Positions 25,180 to 33,029 of a DNA stretch of 64,000 bases are shown here, piece by piece. The notes beneath the pieces are model-generated. The model was not told where the DNA came from and did no database searches. It saw only the letters and a list, made by a program, of their open reading frames with translations. The stretch covers positions 117,425 to 181,424 of the forward strand of contig NZ_BMRZ01000018.1 of assembly GCF_014648895.1 (NCBI RefSeq), given 5' to 3'. The position numbers were made by a program, and so were the translations under genes. Origin of the DNA: Streptomyces tanashiensis (GTDB lineage Bacteria; Actinomycetota; Actinomycetes; Streptomycetales; Streptomycetaceae). Each line of letters begins with the position of its first letter. Position 1 is the first letter of the stretch.

Positions 25180-25198
25180 TGTGGCCCTCTGCGCCACA
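25180..25198. promoter_or_regulatory. Inverted repeat TGTGGC-n7-GCCACA in the crp leader
   Basis: A perfect 6+6 bp repeat lies about 92-110 bases before the crp-type start and just downstream of the predicted start site. It is longer than the known Streptomyces Crp consensus, so binding by this Crp-type protein is only a suggestion. Confidence 0.4.
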
Positions 25199-25202
25199 CT
25201 AT

Positions 25203-25220
25203 TGACGCTGTGTCACGTCA
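25203..25220. promoter_or_regulatory. Inverted repeat TGACG-n8-CGTCA at the operon start site
   Basis: It lies immediately downstream of the predicted transcription start on the minus strand. A protein bound here would block initiation, so it is a candidate repressor site for the ten-gene operon. Confidence 0.4.
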
Positions 25221-25231
25221 TGGGGTGAAGA

Positions 25232-25261
25232 ACGCTAGAGGGTGCGGAAGAAACGCGTCAA
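25232..25261 (-). promoter_or_regulatory. Promoter of the ten-gene operon
   Basis: On the minus strand TTGACG (25261-25256) and TAGCGT (25237-25232) are separated by 18 bases, a good match to a vegetative promoter. It implies a leader of about 135 bases before the crp-type ATG. Confidence 0.6.
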
Positions 25262-25332
25262 CGAGCACGGGGGGCGCAGGGGAGCGCCGCCGTCGGCACC
25301 CCTGCGCCCCCCTGAGGAGCGGCACGGCGGGC

Positions 25333-25362
25333 TTCGCGAAGCCTTCGTGAAGGCTTCGCGAA
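25333..25362 (-). terminator. 30-bp palindrome, probable terminator after pnkp
   Basis: TTCGCGAAGCCTTC and GAAGGCTTCGCGAA form a perfect 14-bp stem with a two-base centre; each outer TTCGCGAA is itself a palindrome. It lies 83-112 bases past the pnkp stop. No T run follows, so the role as terminator is likely but not certain. Confidence 0.55.
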
Positions 25363-25444
25363 CACCCACCGGAATCCACACGTCGCCCCCGGCCCCACCC
25401 CGCCGTCGGAGCCCCCGGACCCCGGGCCCCGCGGTCCGGGGACC

Positions 25445-27973
25445 TCAGAGCCTCGGGTCGACCGGCTCCGACTCCAGGGCCAGGACCGCGAAGACCGCCT
25501 CGTGGACCCGCCACAGCGGTTCGCCCGCGGCGAGCCGGTCGAGCGCCTCCAGGCCGAGCGCGTACTCGCGCAGCGCGAGCGACCGCTTGTGCCCGAGGAA
25601 CCGCTGCCGCAGCCGCTCCAGGTTCTCCGGGCGGGTGTACTCGGGGCCGTAGATGATCCGCAGGTACTCCCGGCCGCGCACCTTCACGCCCGGCTGCCCG
25701 AGCCGGCCCTCGGCGTCGCGGACGAGCGCCGCCAGCGGCTTGACGACCATGCCCTCGCCGCCCGCCCCGGTCAGCTCCAGCCACCAGTCGGTGCCCGCTC
25801 GGACCGAGGCCTCGTCACCGGTGTCGACGACGAGCCGGCGGGTGACCTGGAGCAGCCCCGTCGGGTCGTGCTCCACGAGCCGGTCCAGCCAGGACAGCTG
25901 CACGTCGTGCGGCACGTCCGCGAGCGAGCGCCCGCGCGCCGCGAGCAGCTGGAAGGGAGCGAAGCGCACGCCCTCCAGGCCCTCGGTCGGCCAGCAGTAC
26001 CTGCGGTAGGCCTCGGTGAAGGCCTCCGCGTCCACCGCCCGCTCCCGCTGCCGGGCGAGCAGCCCGTCGACCCCCTCGACCCCGCGTCCCGCCGCACGCT
26101 CCAGGGCGTCGATCGCCCCGGGGAGGACGGCGCCGGAGGCGGCGCCGACCGCCGCGTACTGCGCGCGCAGCAGCCCGGCCGACTTGAGCGACCACGGCAT
26201 CAGCTCTCCGTCGAGCAGCAGCCAGTCCGTGCCGAGCTCGTCCCAGAGGCCCGCCGCGCCGATCGCGGTCCGCAGGCGGCCGAGGACCTCCTCGGTGACC
26301 TCCGCGTCGTCGAAGAAGGGCCGTCCGGTGCGGGTGTGCAGCGCGCCGGTCACCCCGGTGACGCCGAAGTGCTCGCGGGCCGCGGCCTCGTCCCGGCAGA
26401 CCAGGGCGACCGCCCGGGAGCCCATGTGCTTCTCCTCGCACACGACCCGTTCGACGCCGTCCGCCCGGTACTGGGCGAAGGCCTCGGCCGGGTGCTCCAG
26501 GTAGCCCTCCTCCTTCGAGGTGGCGGTGGGCGCCATCGTCGGCGGCAGGTACGCGAGCAGCCGCGGGTCGACCGCGAACCGGCTCATGACCTCCAGGGCC
26601 GCCGCCGCGTTCTCCTCGCGCACGGCGACGTTCCCGAGGTGGCGGGTCTCCACGGTCCGCCGCCCTTGCACGTCGGCCAGGTCCAGGGGACGCCCCTGGT
26701 GCCCGCCGGGCGCCTCGGTGGCGAGGGGACGCGCCGGCTCGTACCAGACGCGCTCGGCCGGTACGTCGACGAGTTCGCGCTCCGGCCAGCGCAGCGCGGT
26801 CATCTTCCCGCCGAAGACGGCCCCCGTGTCGAGGCAGATGGTGTTGTTGATCCACGAGGTGTTCGGCACGGGGGTGTGTCCGTACACGACGGTGGCCCGT
26901 CCCCGGTACTCCTCCGCCCACGGGTAGCGCACCGGCAGCCCGAACTCGTCGGTCTCGCCCGTGGTGTCCCCGTACAGCGCGTGCGAGCGCACCCGCCCGG
27001 AGGTGCGGCCGTGGTACTTCTCCGGCAGACCGGCGTGGCAGACGACGAGGCTCCCGCCGTCGAGCACGTAGTGGCTGACGAGCCCCTCGATGAAGCGTCC
27101 GACCTCCGCCCGGAACTCCTCGCTCTCGCGCCCCAGCTGCTCGATGGTCTCGGCCAGTCCGTGCGTCTCCTGCACCTTCCGTCCCTTGAGCCACCGGCCG
27201 AGCTTGTTCTCGTGGTTGCCGGGGACGCACAGGGCGTCGCCCGAGGCGACCATCGCCATGACCCGGCGCAGGACGCCCGGCGAGTCGGGGCCGCGGTCGA
27301 CGAGGTCGCCGACGAAGACGGCCGTCCGGCCCTCGGGGTGGTGCCCGTCGACGTAGCCGAGCTTCGCGAGCAGGGTCTCCAGCTCGGAGCGGCAGCCGTG
27401 GATGTCCCCGATAATGTCGAAGGGTCCGGTGAAGTGCCGCAGGTCGTTGAAGCGCCGCTCCAGGACGACCTCGGCGGCCTCGACCTCCTCCACGGAGCGC
27501 AGGACGTGCACCTTGCGGAAGCCCTCGCGCTCCAGACCGCGCAGCGAGCGCCGCAGCTCGCGCCGGTGGCGCTGGATGACGTGCGCGGGCATGTCAGCCC
27601 GGTCGGGCCGTGCCGCGTTCCGCGTGCGGCACACCTCCTCGGGCAGGTCGAGGACGATCGCGATCGGCAGCACGTCGTGGGTCCTGGCCAGCTGGACGAG
27701 CTGGCGCCGGGCCTCCTGCTGCACGTTGGTGGCGTCGACGACGGTCAGCCGGCCCGCGGCCAGGCGCTTGCCCGCGATGTAGTGCAGGACGTCGAAGGCG
27801 TCCCGGCTCGCGGACTGGTCGTTCTCGTCGTCGGCGACGAGCCCCCGGCAGAAGTCGGAGGAGACGATCTCGGTCGGCTTGAAGTGGCGCCGGGCGAAGG
27901 TGGACTTGCCGGAACCGGTGGCGCCGACGAGCACCACGAGGGACAGGTCGGTGACGGGCAGGGTGCGGGTCAT
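25445..27973 (-). CDS. pnkp: Polynucleotide kinase-phosphatase (RNA repair), Pnkp
   Basis: An 842-residue three-domain protein, as in bacterial Pnkp. The N-terminal 5'-kinase has P loop VGATGSGKSTFARRHF (about 16-31). The central 2',3'-phosphatase carries the metallophosphoesterase motifs GDIHG, GDLVDRGPDS and GNHE (about 186-255). The C-terminal part is a ligase/adenylyltransferase with EEKHMGSRAV (about 512) holding the nucleotidyl Lys. It heals and, with Hen1, seals cleaved RNA such as tRNA nicked by ribotoxins. ATG 27973 overlaps the hen1 stop by four bases. A 30-bp palindrome follows the stop. Confidence 0.95.
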   Translation of the reverse strand: MTRTLPVTDLSLVVLVGATGSGKSTFARRHFKPTEIVSSDFCRGLVADDENDQSASRDAFDVLHYIAGKRLAAGRLTVVDATNVQQEARRQLVQLARTHDVLPIAIVLDLPEEVCRTRNAARPDRADMPAHVIQRHRRELRRSLRGLEREGFRKVHVLRSVEEVEAAEVVLERRFNDLRHFTGPFDIIGDIHGCRSELETLLAKLGYVDGHHPEGRTAVFVGDLVDRGPDSPGVLRRVMAMVASGDALCVPGNHENKLGRWLKGRKVQETHGLAETIEQLGRESEEFRAEVGRFIEGLVSHYVLDGGSLVVCHAGLPEKYHGRTSGRVRSHALYGDTTGETDEFGLPVRYPWAEEYRGRATVVYGHTPVPNTSWINNTICLDTGAVFGGKMTALRWPERELVDVPAERVWYEPARPLATEAPGGHQGRPLDLADVQGRRTVETRHLGNVAVREENAAAALEVMSRFAVDPRLLAYLPPTMAPTATSKEEGYLEHPAEAFAQYRADGVERVVCEEKHMGSRAVALVCRDEAAAREHFGVTGVTGALHTRTGRPFFDDAEVTEEVLGRLRTAIGAAGLWDELGTDWLLLDGELMPWSLKSAGLLRAQYAAVGAASGAVLPGAIDALERAAGRGVEGVDGLLARQRERAVDAEAFTEAYRRYCWPTEGLEGVRFAPFQLLAARGRSLADVPHDVQLSWLDRLVEHDPTGLLQVTRRLVVDTGDEASVRAGTDWWLELTGAGGEGMVVKPLAALVRDAEGRLGQPGVKVRGREYLRIIYGPEYTRPENLERLRQRFLGHKRSLALREYALGLEALDRLAAGEPLWRVHEAVFAVLALESEPVDPRL

Positions 27974-29436
27974 GCGGTGACCTCCTTCAAGGTCTCGTCG
28001 GTACGGCTGAAGACGGCCATCTGGGTCGGCGGCCCGACCTCCGGGTCGTCCGGACCCACAGGGGCGAACTCCACCCCGTACCCGTACTGCCCGGCCACGT
28101 CGGCCGCCCAGGCCCGGAACTCCTCCCGGGTCCACTCGAAGCGGTGGTCGCCGTGCCGGACGTGCCCGGCCGGCAGCGACTCCCAGCGCACGTTGTACTC
28201 GACGTTCGGCGTGGTCACGACGACCGTCCGGGGCCGGGCCGAGCCGAACACCGCGAACTCCAGGGCCGGCAGCCTCGGCAGGTCCAGGTGCTCGACGACC
28301 TCGCTGAGCACCGCCGCGTCGTAGCCGGCCAGGCGCTTGTCGGTGTACGCGAGGGAGCCCTGCGTCAGCTGCACGCGGGCGGCCTGCCGCTCCCCCATCC
28401 GGTCGAGCCGCAGCCGGCGCGCGGCGATGCCCAGGGCCCGCGCGGACACGTCGACGCCGACGATCTCGGTGAAGCGCGGGTCCTTCAGCAGGGCCTGCAC
28501 CAACTGGCCCTGGCCGCAGCCGAGGTCGAGCACCCGGCTCGCCCCGGCCGCCGTGAGGGCGCCGAGGATCGCCTCCCGCCGCTGCTCGGCGAGCGGCACC
28601 GGACGCTCCTCCGTGTCGGTCGTCTCGTCGACGGCGTTGTCGACGTCCTCGACGTCCAGGCCCTCGGCCTCGGCGAGCCGGACCAGTTCGAGCCGCTCCG
28701 TCGCCTCGCGGGCCAGGCCCCAGCGCCGCGAGAGGTAGCGGGCGGTGATCAGCTTCCGCTCGGGGTGACCGGCCAGCCAGCCGTCACCGGCGCGCAGCAG
28801 CTTGTCGACCTCGTCGGGCGCGACCCAGTAGTGCTTGGCGTCGTCGAGGACCGGCAGCAGGACGTACAGGTGGTTGAGGGCGTCCGCGAGCCGCAGCTCG
28901 CCCTCCAGGACCAGACGCACGTACCGCGAGTCGCCCCACTCGGGGAACTCCGCGTCCAGCGCCACCGGTTCGGCGTCCACCGTGTCCCAGCCCAGCGGCC
29001 CGAACAGCGCCCGCACCAGCTCCGCGCCGCCCCTGGCGGGGAGCGCGGGGACCTCGACGCGCAGCGGCAGCGGCGCGGCCGCCCGCTCGGGCATCGTCCT
29101 GCACTCGCCGTGCAGCGCGGTCTTGAAGACCCTGGCGAGCGCGACCGCGAGCAGTGAGGACGCGGCGTAGGGCCGGTCGTTCACGTACTGCGCGAGCGCC
29201 GAGTCAGGGGCGCCGCCCCTGCCCTTGCCCTTGCCGCGGCGCACCAGCGCCACGGGGTCCACCTCCAGGAGGAGTGCCGCCGTGCACCGCTCGGCGCTCG
29301 CCTCGGGATAGAGGACGTGCGCCGTGCCGTGCGAGGTCGAGAACGCCTGCGCCCGCTCGGGATGCTTGTGCAGCAGAAAGCCGAGATCGGTCGCGGGTCG
29401 CTCCGGGTTGCCGGTTGTACTGATTGTCAGGAACAC
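27970..29436 (-). CDS. hen1: 3'-terminal RNA ribose 2'-O-methyltransferase Hen1
   Basis: A 488-residue protein beginning MFLTISTTGNPERPATDLGF, the standard bacterial Hen1 start, from GTG 29436. The N-terminal half is the ligase-activating domain that partners Pnkp. The C-terminal half is a SAM methyltransferase: VLDLGCGQGQLVQALL, and the metal-binding AVLSEVVEHLDLPRL with the later RHGDHRFEWTR. It methylates the 2'-OH at the 3' end of the broken RNA, protecting the repaired junction from recutting. The Shine-Dalgarno is too close to the GTG, and GATACT lies 7 bases upstream at 29449-29444, so the mRNA may be leaderless. It is coupled to pnkp by ATGA. Confidence 0.94.
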   Translation of the reverse strand: MFLTISTTGNPERPATDLGFLLHKHPERAQAFSTSHGTAHVLYPEASAERCTAALLLEVDPVALVRRGKGKGRGGAPDSALAQYVNDRPYAASSLLAVALARVFKTALHGECRTMPERAAAPLPLRVEVPALPARGGAELVRALFGPLGWDTVDAEPVALDAEFPEWGDSRYVRLVLEGELRLADALNHLYVLLPVLDDAKHYWVAPDEVDKLLRAGDGWLAGHPERKLITARYLSRRWGLAREATERLELVRLAEAEGLDVEDVDNAVDETTDTEERPVPLAEQRREAILGALTAAGASRVLDLGCGQGQLVQALLKDPRFTEIVGVDVSARALGIAARRLRLDRMGERQAARVQLTQGSLAYTDKRLAGYDAAVLSEVVEHLDLPRLPALEFAVFGSARPRTVVVTTPNVEYNVRWESLPAGHVRHGDHRFEWTREEFRAWAADVAGQYGYGVEFAPVGPDDPEVGPPTQMAVFSRTDETLKEVTA

Positions 29437-29507
29437 ACCTTCGAGTATCGTTCGCCTCCCCCCTCCCCACCAGGCATTTTCCGCGCGCCGGGACCGGGGG
29501 CGCCGCC

Positions 29508-30449
29508 TCAGCCGGTGCCGCCGCCCCTCTCCGCCGCGAGGCCGTCGGCGAGCGCGCCGATGGTGGCCGGACCGACGCGGCAGCAGCCGCCGACGAGGCG
29601 GGCCCCCGCTCCGGCCCAGTCGAGGGCCCACGCCGGGTCGAAGGCCATGTCCCCGCGCCAGCCCCGCGCCCCGGCGTCCCACCGCTCGCCGCTGTTGGGG
29701 TAGACCACGGCCGGCTTCCCGGTCACGGCCACGGCGAGCTCCACCGCGTCCCCCGCCCCGGCCGGGTCGCAGCAGTTCACCCCGACGGCCACGACCTGCT
29801 CGTTCCCCGCGGCGACCGCGAAGGCCTCCGCCAGGTCCTGCCCGGCCCGGGTCCGCCCGCCCTCGACGGTGTACGAGAGCCACACCGGCACCCCGCACCC
29901 CTCGGCCGCCCGCAGCAGCGCCTCGGCCTCCTCCGCGTCCGGCACGGTCTCCAGGGCCAGGACGTCCGGCGCGGCCCCGGCGAGGGCCTCGATCCGGGGC
30001 CGGTGGAACCGCTCCAGCGCCCCCACGGACAGCCCGTACCGTCCCCGGTACTCGCTGCCGTCCGCGAGCATCGCCCCGTACGGTCCGACGGACGCGGCGA
30101 CCCACACCTCCTCCCTCACCGCCTCCCCCGCCGTCCGGGCGAGCTCCACGCTCCGGGCGAGCAGCCGCGCGGCCTCCTCCCGGCCCGTGCCCCGACGGGC
30201 GAAGCCCTCGAACGTGGCCTGATAGCTGGAGGTGATCAGGACCCGCGCACCGGCCCGCACGTACGCCGTGTGGGCCGCTTCGATCTGCTCGGGCCCGTCG
30301 GCGAGGAGCCTCGCGGACCAGAGCGCGTCCGAGAGGTCGCAGCCCTGTGCCTCCAGCTGGTTGGACAGCCCGCCGTCGAGGACGAGCACCTCCGCCCCGA
30401 GGGCTTCCGCGAGCGTACGGACCGGTCTCATCGGTTCACCCCCGCTCAT
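29508..30449 (-). CDS. mmuM: Homocysteine S-methyltransferase
   Basis: A 313-residue TIM-barrel enzyme. The zinc ligands are visible as GVNCCDPAG (first Cys) and VGGCCRVGPATI (Cys pair). It transfers a methyl group from S-methylmethionine or SAM to homocysteine, giving methionine. ATG 30449 overlaps the stop of the upstream LLM oxidoreductase by four bases; MRPVRT at 30431 is an alternative start. No methylmethionine permease is adjacent. Confidence 0.9.
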   Translation of the reverse strand: MSGGEPMRPVRTLAEALGAEVLVLDGGLSNQLEAQGCDLSDALWSARLLADGPEQIEAAHTAYVRAGARVLITSSYQATFEGFARRGTGREEAARLLARSVELARTAGEAVREEVWVAASVGPYGAMLADGSEYRGRYGLSVGALERFHRPRIEALAGAAPDVLALETVPDAEEAEALLRAAEGCGVPVWLSYTVEGGRTRAGQDLAEAFAVAAGNEQVVAVGVNCCDPAGAGDAVELAVAVTGKPAVVYPNSGERWDAGARGWRGDMAFDPAWALDWAGAGARLVGGCCRVGPATIGALADGLAAERGGGTG

Positions 30450-31369
30450 CCGAGCTGCGACTGGACCCGGGAGGAGATCAGCTCCAGGTGGTCCAGGTCC
30501 TCCAGGTCCAGGACCTGGAGATAGACCCGGGAGGAGCCGATCGCCGCGTACCGGCCGAGCTTGTCGACGACCTCGGCGGGCGAGTCCGCGAGCCCGTTCG
30601 CCCGGAGCTCGTCCACGTCCCGCCCGATCGCGGCGGCCCGCCGGGCCACCTCGGCCTCGTCCCGGCCGACGCAGACCACCAGCGCGTTCGAGTAGACCAG
30701 GTCGTCGGCGGGCCGCCCGGCCGCCTCGGCGGCGGCCCGGACCCGGCCGAACTGCCGCTCGCTGTCCTCGACGGAGGCGAACGGGATGTTGAACTCGTCC
30801 GCGTACCGCGCGGCGAGCCGCGGCGTCCGGCTCGCGCCGTGCCCGCCGATCAGCACCGGGATCCTGCTCTGGGCCGGCTTGGGCAGCGCCGGCGAGTCGG
30901 TGAGCCGGTAGTACTCCCCGTCGTGGTCGAAGGTCTTCCCGACCTCGGTCTCCCAGAGCCCGGTGATGATCGCCAGCTGTTCTTCGAGACGCCCGAACCT
31001 CTCCTTCGGGAAGGGGATGCCGTACGCCTTGTGCTCCTCCTCGAACCAGCCCGCGCCCAGCCCCAGTTCGACCCGGCCGCCGGACATCCGGTCCACCTGG
31101 GCCACCTGGATGGCGAGGACCCCGGGGAGCCGGAACGTGCCGGCCGTCATCAGCGTGCCGAGCCGGATCCTCTTCGTCTCCCGTGCCAGGCCGGCCAGGG
31201 TGATCCAGGCGTCCGTCGGTCCGGGCAGCCCGTCCGTCGACCCCATGCCGAGGTAGTGGTCGGAGCGGAAGAAGGCGTCGAATCCGAGCTCCTCGGTGGC
31301 CCGGGCCACCGTGAGGAGGGTGTCGTAGTCGGCCCCCTGCTGGGGTTCGGTGAAGATGCGGAGATCCAT
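30446..31369 (-). CDS. LLM-class F420-dependent oxidoreductase
   Basis: A 307-residue luciferase-like TIM-barrel protein starting MDLRIFTEPQQGADYDTLL. Typical segments are RIRLGTLMTAGTFRLPGVLA, GRVELGLGAGWFEEEHKAYG and RIPVLIGGHGASRTPRLAA. F420 use rather than FMN is common for this subgroup in actinobacteria but is not provable here. GGAGG lies very close to ATG 31369, so an in-frame GTG four codons upstream (31384) or a leaderless start is possible. It is coupled to mmuM by ATGA; a functional tie is not obvious. Confidence 0.88.
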   Translation of the reverse strand: MDLRIFTEPQQGADYDTLLTVARATEELGFDAFFRSDHYLGMGSTDGLPGPTDAWITLAGLARETKRIRLGTLMTAGTFRLPGVLAIQVAQVDRMSGGRVELGLGAGWFEEEHKAYGIPFPKERFGRLEEQLAIITGLWETEVGKTFDHDGEYYRLTDSPALPKPAQSRIPVLIGGHGASRTPRLAARYADEFNIPFASVEDSERQFGRVRAAAEAAGRPADDLVYSNALVVCVGRDEAEVARRAAAIGRDVDELRANGLADSPAEVVDKLGRYAAIGSSRVYLQVLDLEDLDHLELISSRVQSQLG

Positions 31370-31611
31370 ACCTCCATCCTGCACCTCGGGGTCGGTGTCA
31401 ACCTCGCCGTCAGCGCCCCGGCGCCACCGGCTCGGTCGGGTGAATATCCGGTCCCCTGGCGGGGCGCGTCCTCCCTGGCCAGTGACCGGGGCCCGGCACC
31501 GTCGTTGGCTCGGGCGGAGCCGGACCGCCCGGCCCGCGTGCCGGCGGCCGCTGCCGGTGCGTCTCTCACGGCCCCGTCCTCGGCGGCGGGGCCCGGGCCG
31601 AGGAGGCCGCC

Positions 31612-31869
31612 ATGTCCCAGGAAGCCGCGCCGGAGCGGGCCGTGCCCGAACAGCCGGTGTCGCAGTCCGTGCCCGAGCAGAAGGGCGCCGGCGCCCCCAA
31701 GGGCCTGCTCCAGCAGATGGAGGAGCTGATGGCGGCGCTCTCCGCCGACCTCTCCCAGCTGGACGCCGACCTCCAGTCCACCTCCGACCGCCTCGCCGCG
31801 GAACCCCCGACGCAGCGGGAACCCTCGACCCGGCCGGAGTCCCGGCAGCAGCCGGAGTCCCAGCAGTAG
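31612..31869 (+). CDS. Small Gln/Glu/Pro-rich coiled-coil protein, function unknown
   Basis: An 85-residue protein preceded by a strong GAGGAGG site five bases before the ATG, which is the main reason for accepting it. The middle, GLLQQMEELMAALSADLSQL (about 31-50), continues as an amphipathic helix with heptad spacing; both ends are rich in Pro, Gln, Glu and Ser and look disordered. It ends SQQ, slightly reminiscent of Pup (GGQ/GGE), but it lacks the Gly-Gly and the Pup core, so I do not call it Pup. It stands alone between two minus-strand genes. Confidence 0.6.
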   Translation: MSQEAAPERAVPEQPVSQSVPEQKGAGAPKGLLQQMEELMAALSADLSQLDADLQSTSDRLAAEPPTQREPSTRPESRQQPESQQ

Positions 31870-32018
31870 CGACAGCCCCGCAGCCGGCGTCCCGAGGCCG
31901 ACCAGTACCGCCCCGCACACCAGCGCTCCGGCCAGCACCGCCCCGTCCGGCAGCACCCCGGCCGGCACCGTGCCGGTCCGCACCGCCCCCGGCAGGGACG
32001 TCGTCTCCCCGCGCACCC

Positions 32019-32507
32019 CTACCACGACGGGCCCCGTCCCGGGCCCGCTCGGCCCCGGGCGGGGTCGGGCGGGCGGGCGCGCTCCCCGTCGCGCACGGCG
32101 AGGCGCCGCAGCATCCCGCGCACCCGGTCGCTCGACTCGTCTGCGGCGTCGATGGCCTCGATGCACTGCCAGTAGAGCCCCTCCTCGTCGGTGGCGCAGG
32201 CCACCCCCACGAGCGCGATGCCCACCTCCCCGAGAAGCTCCCCGAGCGCGGTCAACGCCCCCTTCGGGTCCGCGACTTCCGTCAGCCGGCCCGCGCGCGG
32301 CCCTCCGGCACCCCAGGCCGGGTACTCGCCGATCTCGCTCAGCCCCCGCGCCTCGCCCCGCAGTTCCAGCGGTCCGCAGAGCGCGAGGTGACTTCCTATC
32401 GCCTGGGCGAGGGCCTGGGCCTGCCAGGCCTCCGCCACGATGTCCTGTGCCGTCCCGCTCTCCGTCAGCGCGTGCCGACCGAGCGCGATGAGTCGCTCCG
32501 CTTCCAT
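32019..32507 (-). CDS. DUF6099-like Streptomyces protein
   Basis: A 162-residue protein with the N terminus MEAERLIALGRHALTESGTA and AQALAQAIGSHLALCGPLEL, which I recall as the DUF6099 family restricted to Streptomyces and relatives. No catalytic motif, signal peptide or membrane helix is visible; it looks helical, and the last 25 residues are Arg/Pro-rich. It follows a MazG-like gene on the same strand after a UUCG-loop terminator, so it is likely transcribed separately. Function is unknown. Confidence 0.7.
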   Translation of the reverse strand: MEAERLIALGRHALTESGTAQDIVAEAWQAQALAQAIGSHLALCGPLELRGEARGLSEIGEYPAWGAGGPRAGRLTEVADPKGALTALGELLGEVGIALVGVACATDEEGLYWQCIEAIDAADESSDRVRGMLRRLAVRDGERARPPDPARGRAGPGRGPSW

Positions 32508-32633
32508 CAACGCCGCCCCCGTTCGTACGACTTACTGCCCACTCACTCCACTACCCAGAGTGAGGCCGCCTGAGCCTCGACACCAGAGGAATTCGGAAAT
32601 CTGTGGACAGGAGGCCTGACGGGGAAAAGTCGA

Positions 32634-32649
32634 TCACTCCGAAGAGTGA
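32634..32649 (-). terminator. UUCG-tetraloop terminator after the MazG-like gene
   Basis: On the minus strand TCACTC-TTCG-GAGTGA is a 6-bp stem with a very stable tetraloop. It includes the gene's TGA stop and is followed within a few bases by TTTT. Confidence 0.6.
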
Positions 32650-33029
32650 CGATCTCCGTCCGTCACGCCGTCCGCACCTCCGTCCTCACCCCCTCCGCCC
32701 CGCCTCCGGACGGGAAATCGCACCTCGTTCCGGTCGATCTTGGCCGCGAGCGCCGCCAGTGGATCGACGCCGAGCACCTGGCAGAACTGGAGGAGGTAGG
32801 CGAGCACGTCCGCCACCTCGTCGGCGACCCGGTGCGCCGACTCCGGGTCCTCCATCACCCGCTCCGCCTGCTCCGGCGTCAGCCACTGGAAGATCTCCAG
32901 GAGTTCGGCCGCCTCCACGCTGAGGGCGGCCACCAGGTTCTTGGGCGTGTGGTAGGGCTGCCAGTCGCGGGCCGCCGCGAACTCGGCCAGCCTGCGCTGC
33001 AGCCCCGCCACGTCGTTGTTGTCCGTCAT
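32634..33029 (-). CDS. MazG-like nucleotide pyrophosphohydrolase
   Basis: A 131-residue all-alpha NTP pyrophosphatase. The metal-binding motif is seen as LSVEAAELLEIFQW (ExxE, about 36-49) followed by RVADEVADVLAYLLQF (ExxD, about 67-82). Such proteins hydrolyse non-canonical or excess NTPs to NMP and pyrophosphate. The last 25 residues are Gly/Asp/Arg-rich and probably disordered. ATG 33029 overlaps the ATPase stop by four bases. A terminator hairpin overlaps the stop. Confidence 0.88.
   Translation of the reverse strand: MTDNNDVAGLQRRLAEFAAARDWQPYHTPKNLVAALSVEAAELLEIFQWLTPEQAERVMEDPESAHRVADEVADVLAYLLQFCQVLGVDPLAALAAKIDRNEVRFPVRRRGGGGEDGGADGVTDGDRHSSE

Larger units (their letters stand above)
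25089..25444. other. Intergenic region between the Crp-type gene and pnkp, no gene seen
   Basis: This 356-base spacer holds the promoter of the ten-gene operon, two inverted repeats in its leader, and a long palindrome behind pnkp. No open frame here has a ribosome-binding site or family likeness. Confidence 0.7.

Noticed and set aside
31612..31869. Small protein ending in Gln-Gln as a Pup-like modifier
   Set aside because: The Gly-Gly pair and the conserved Pup helix are missing and no proteasome genes are nearby.
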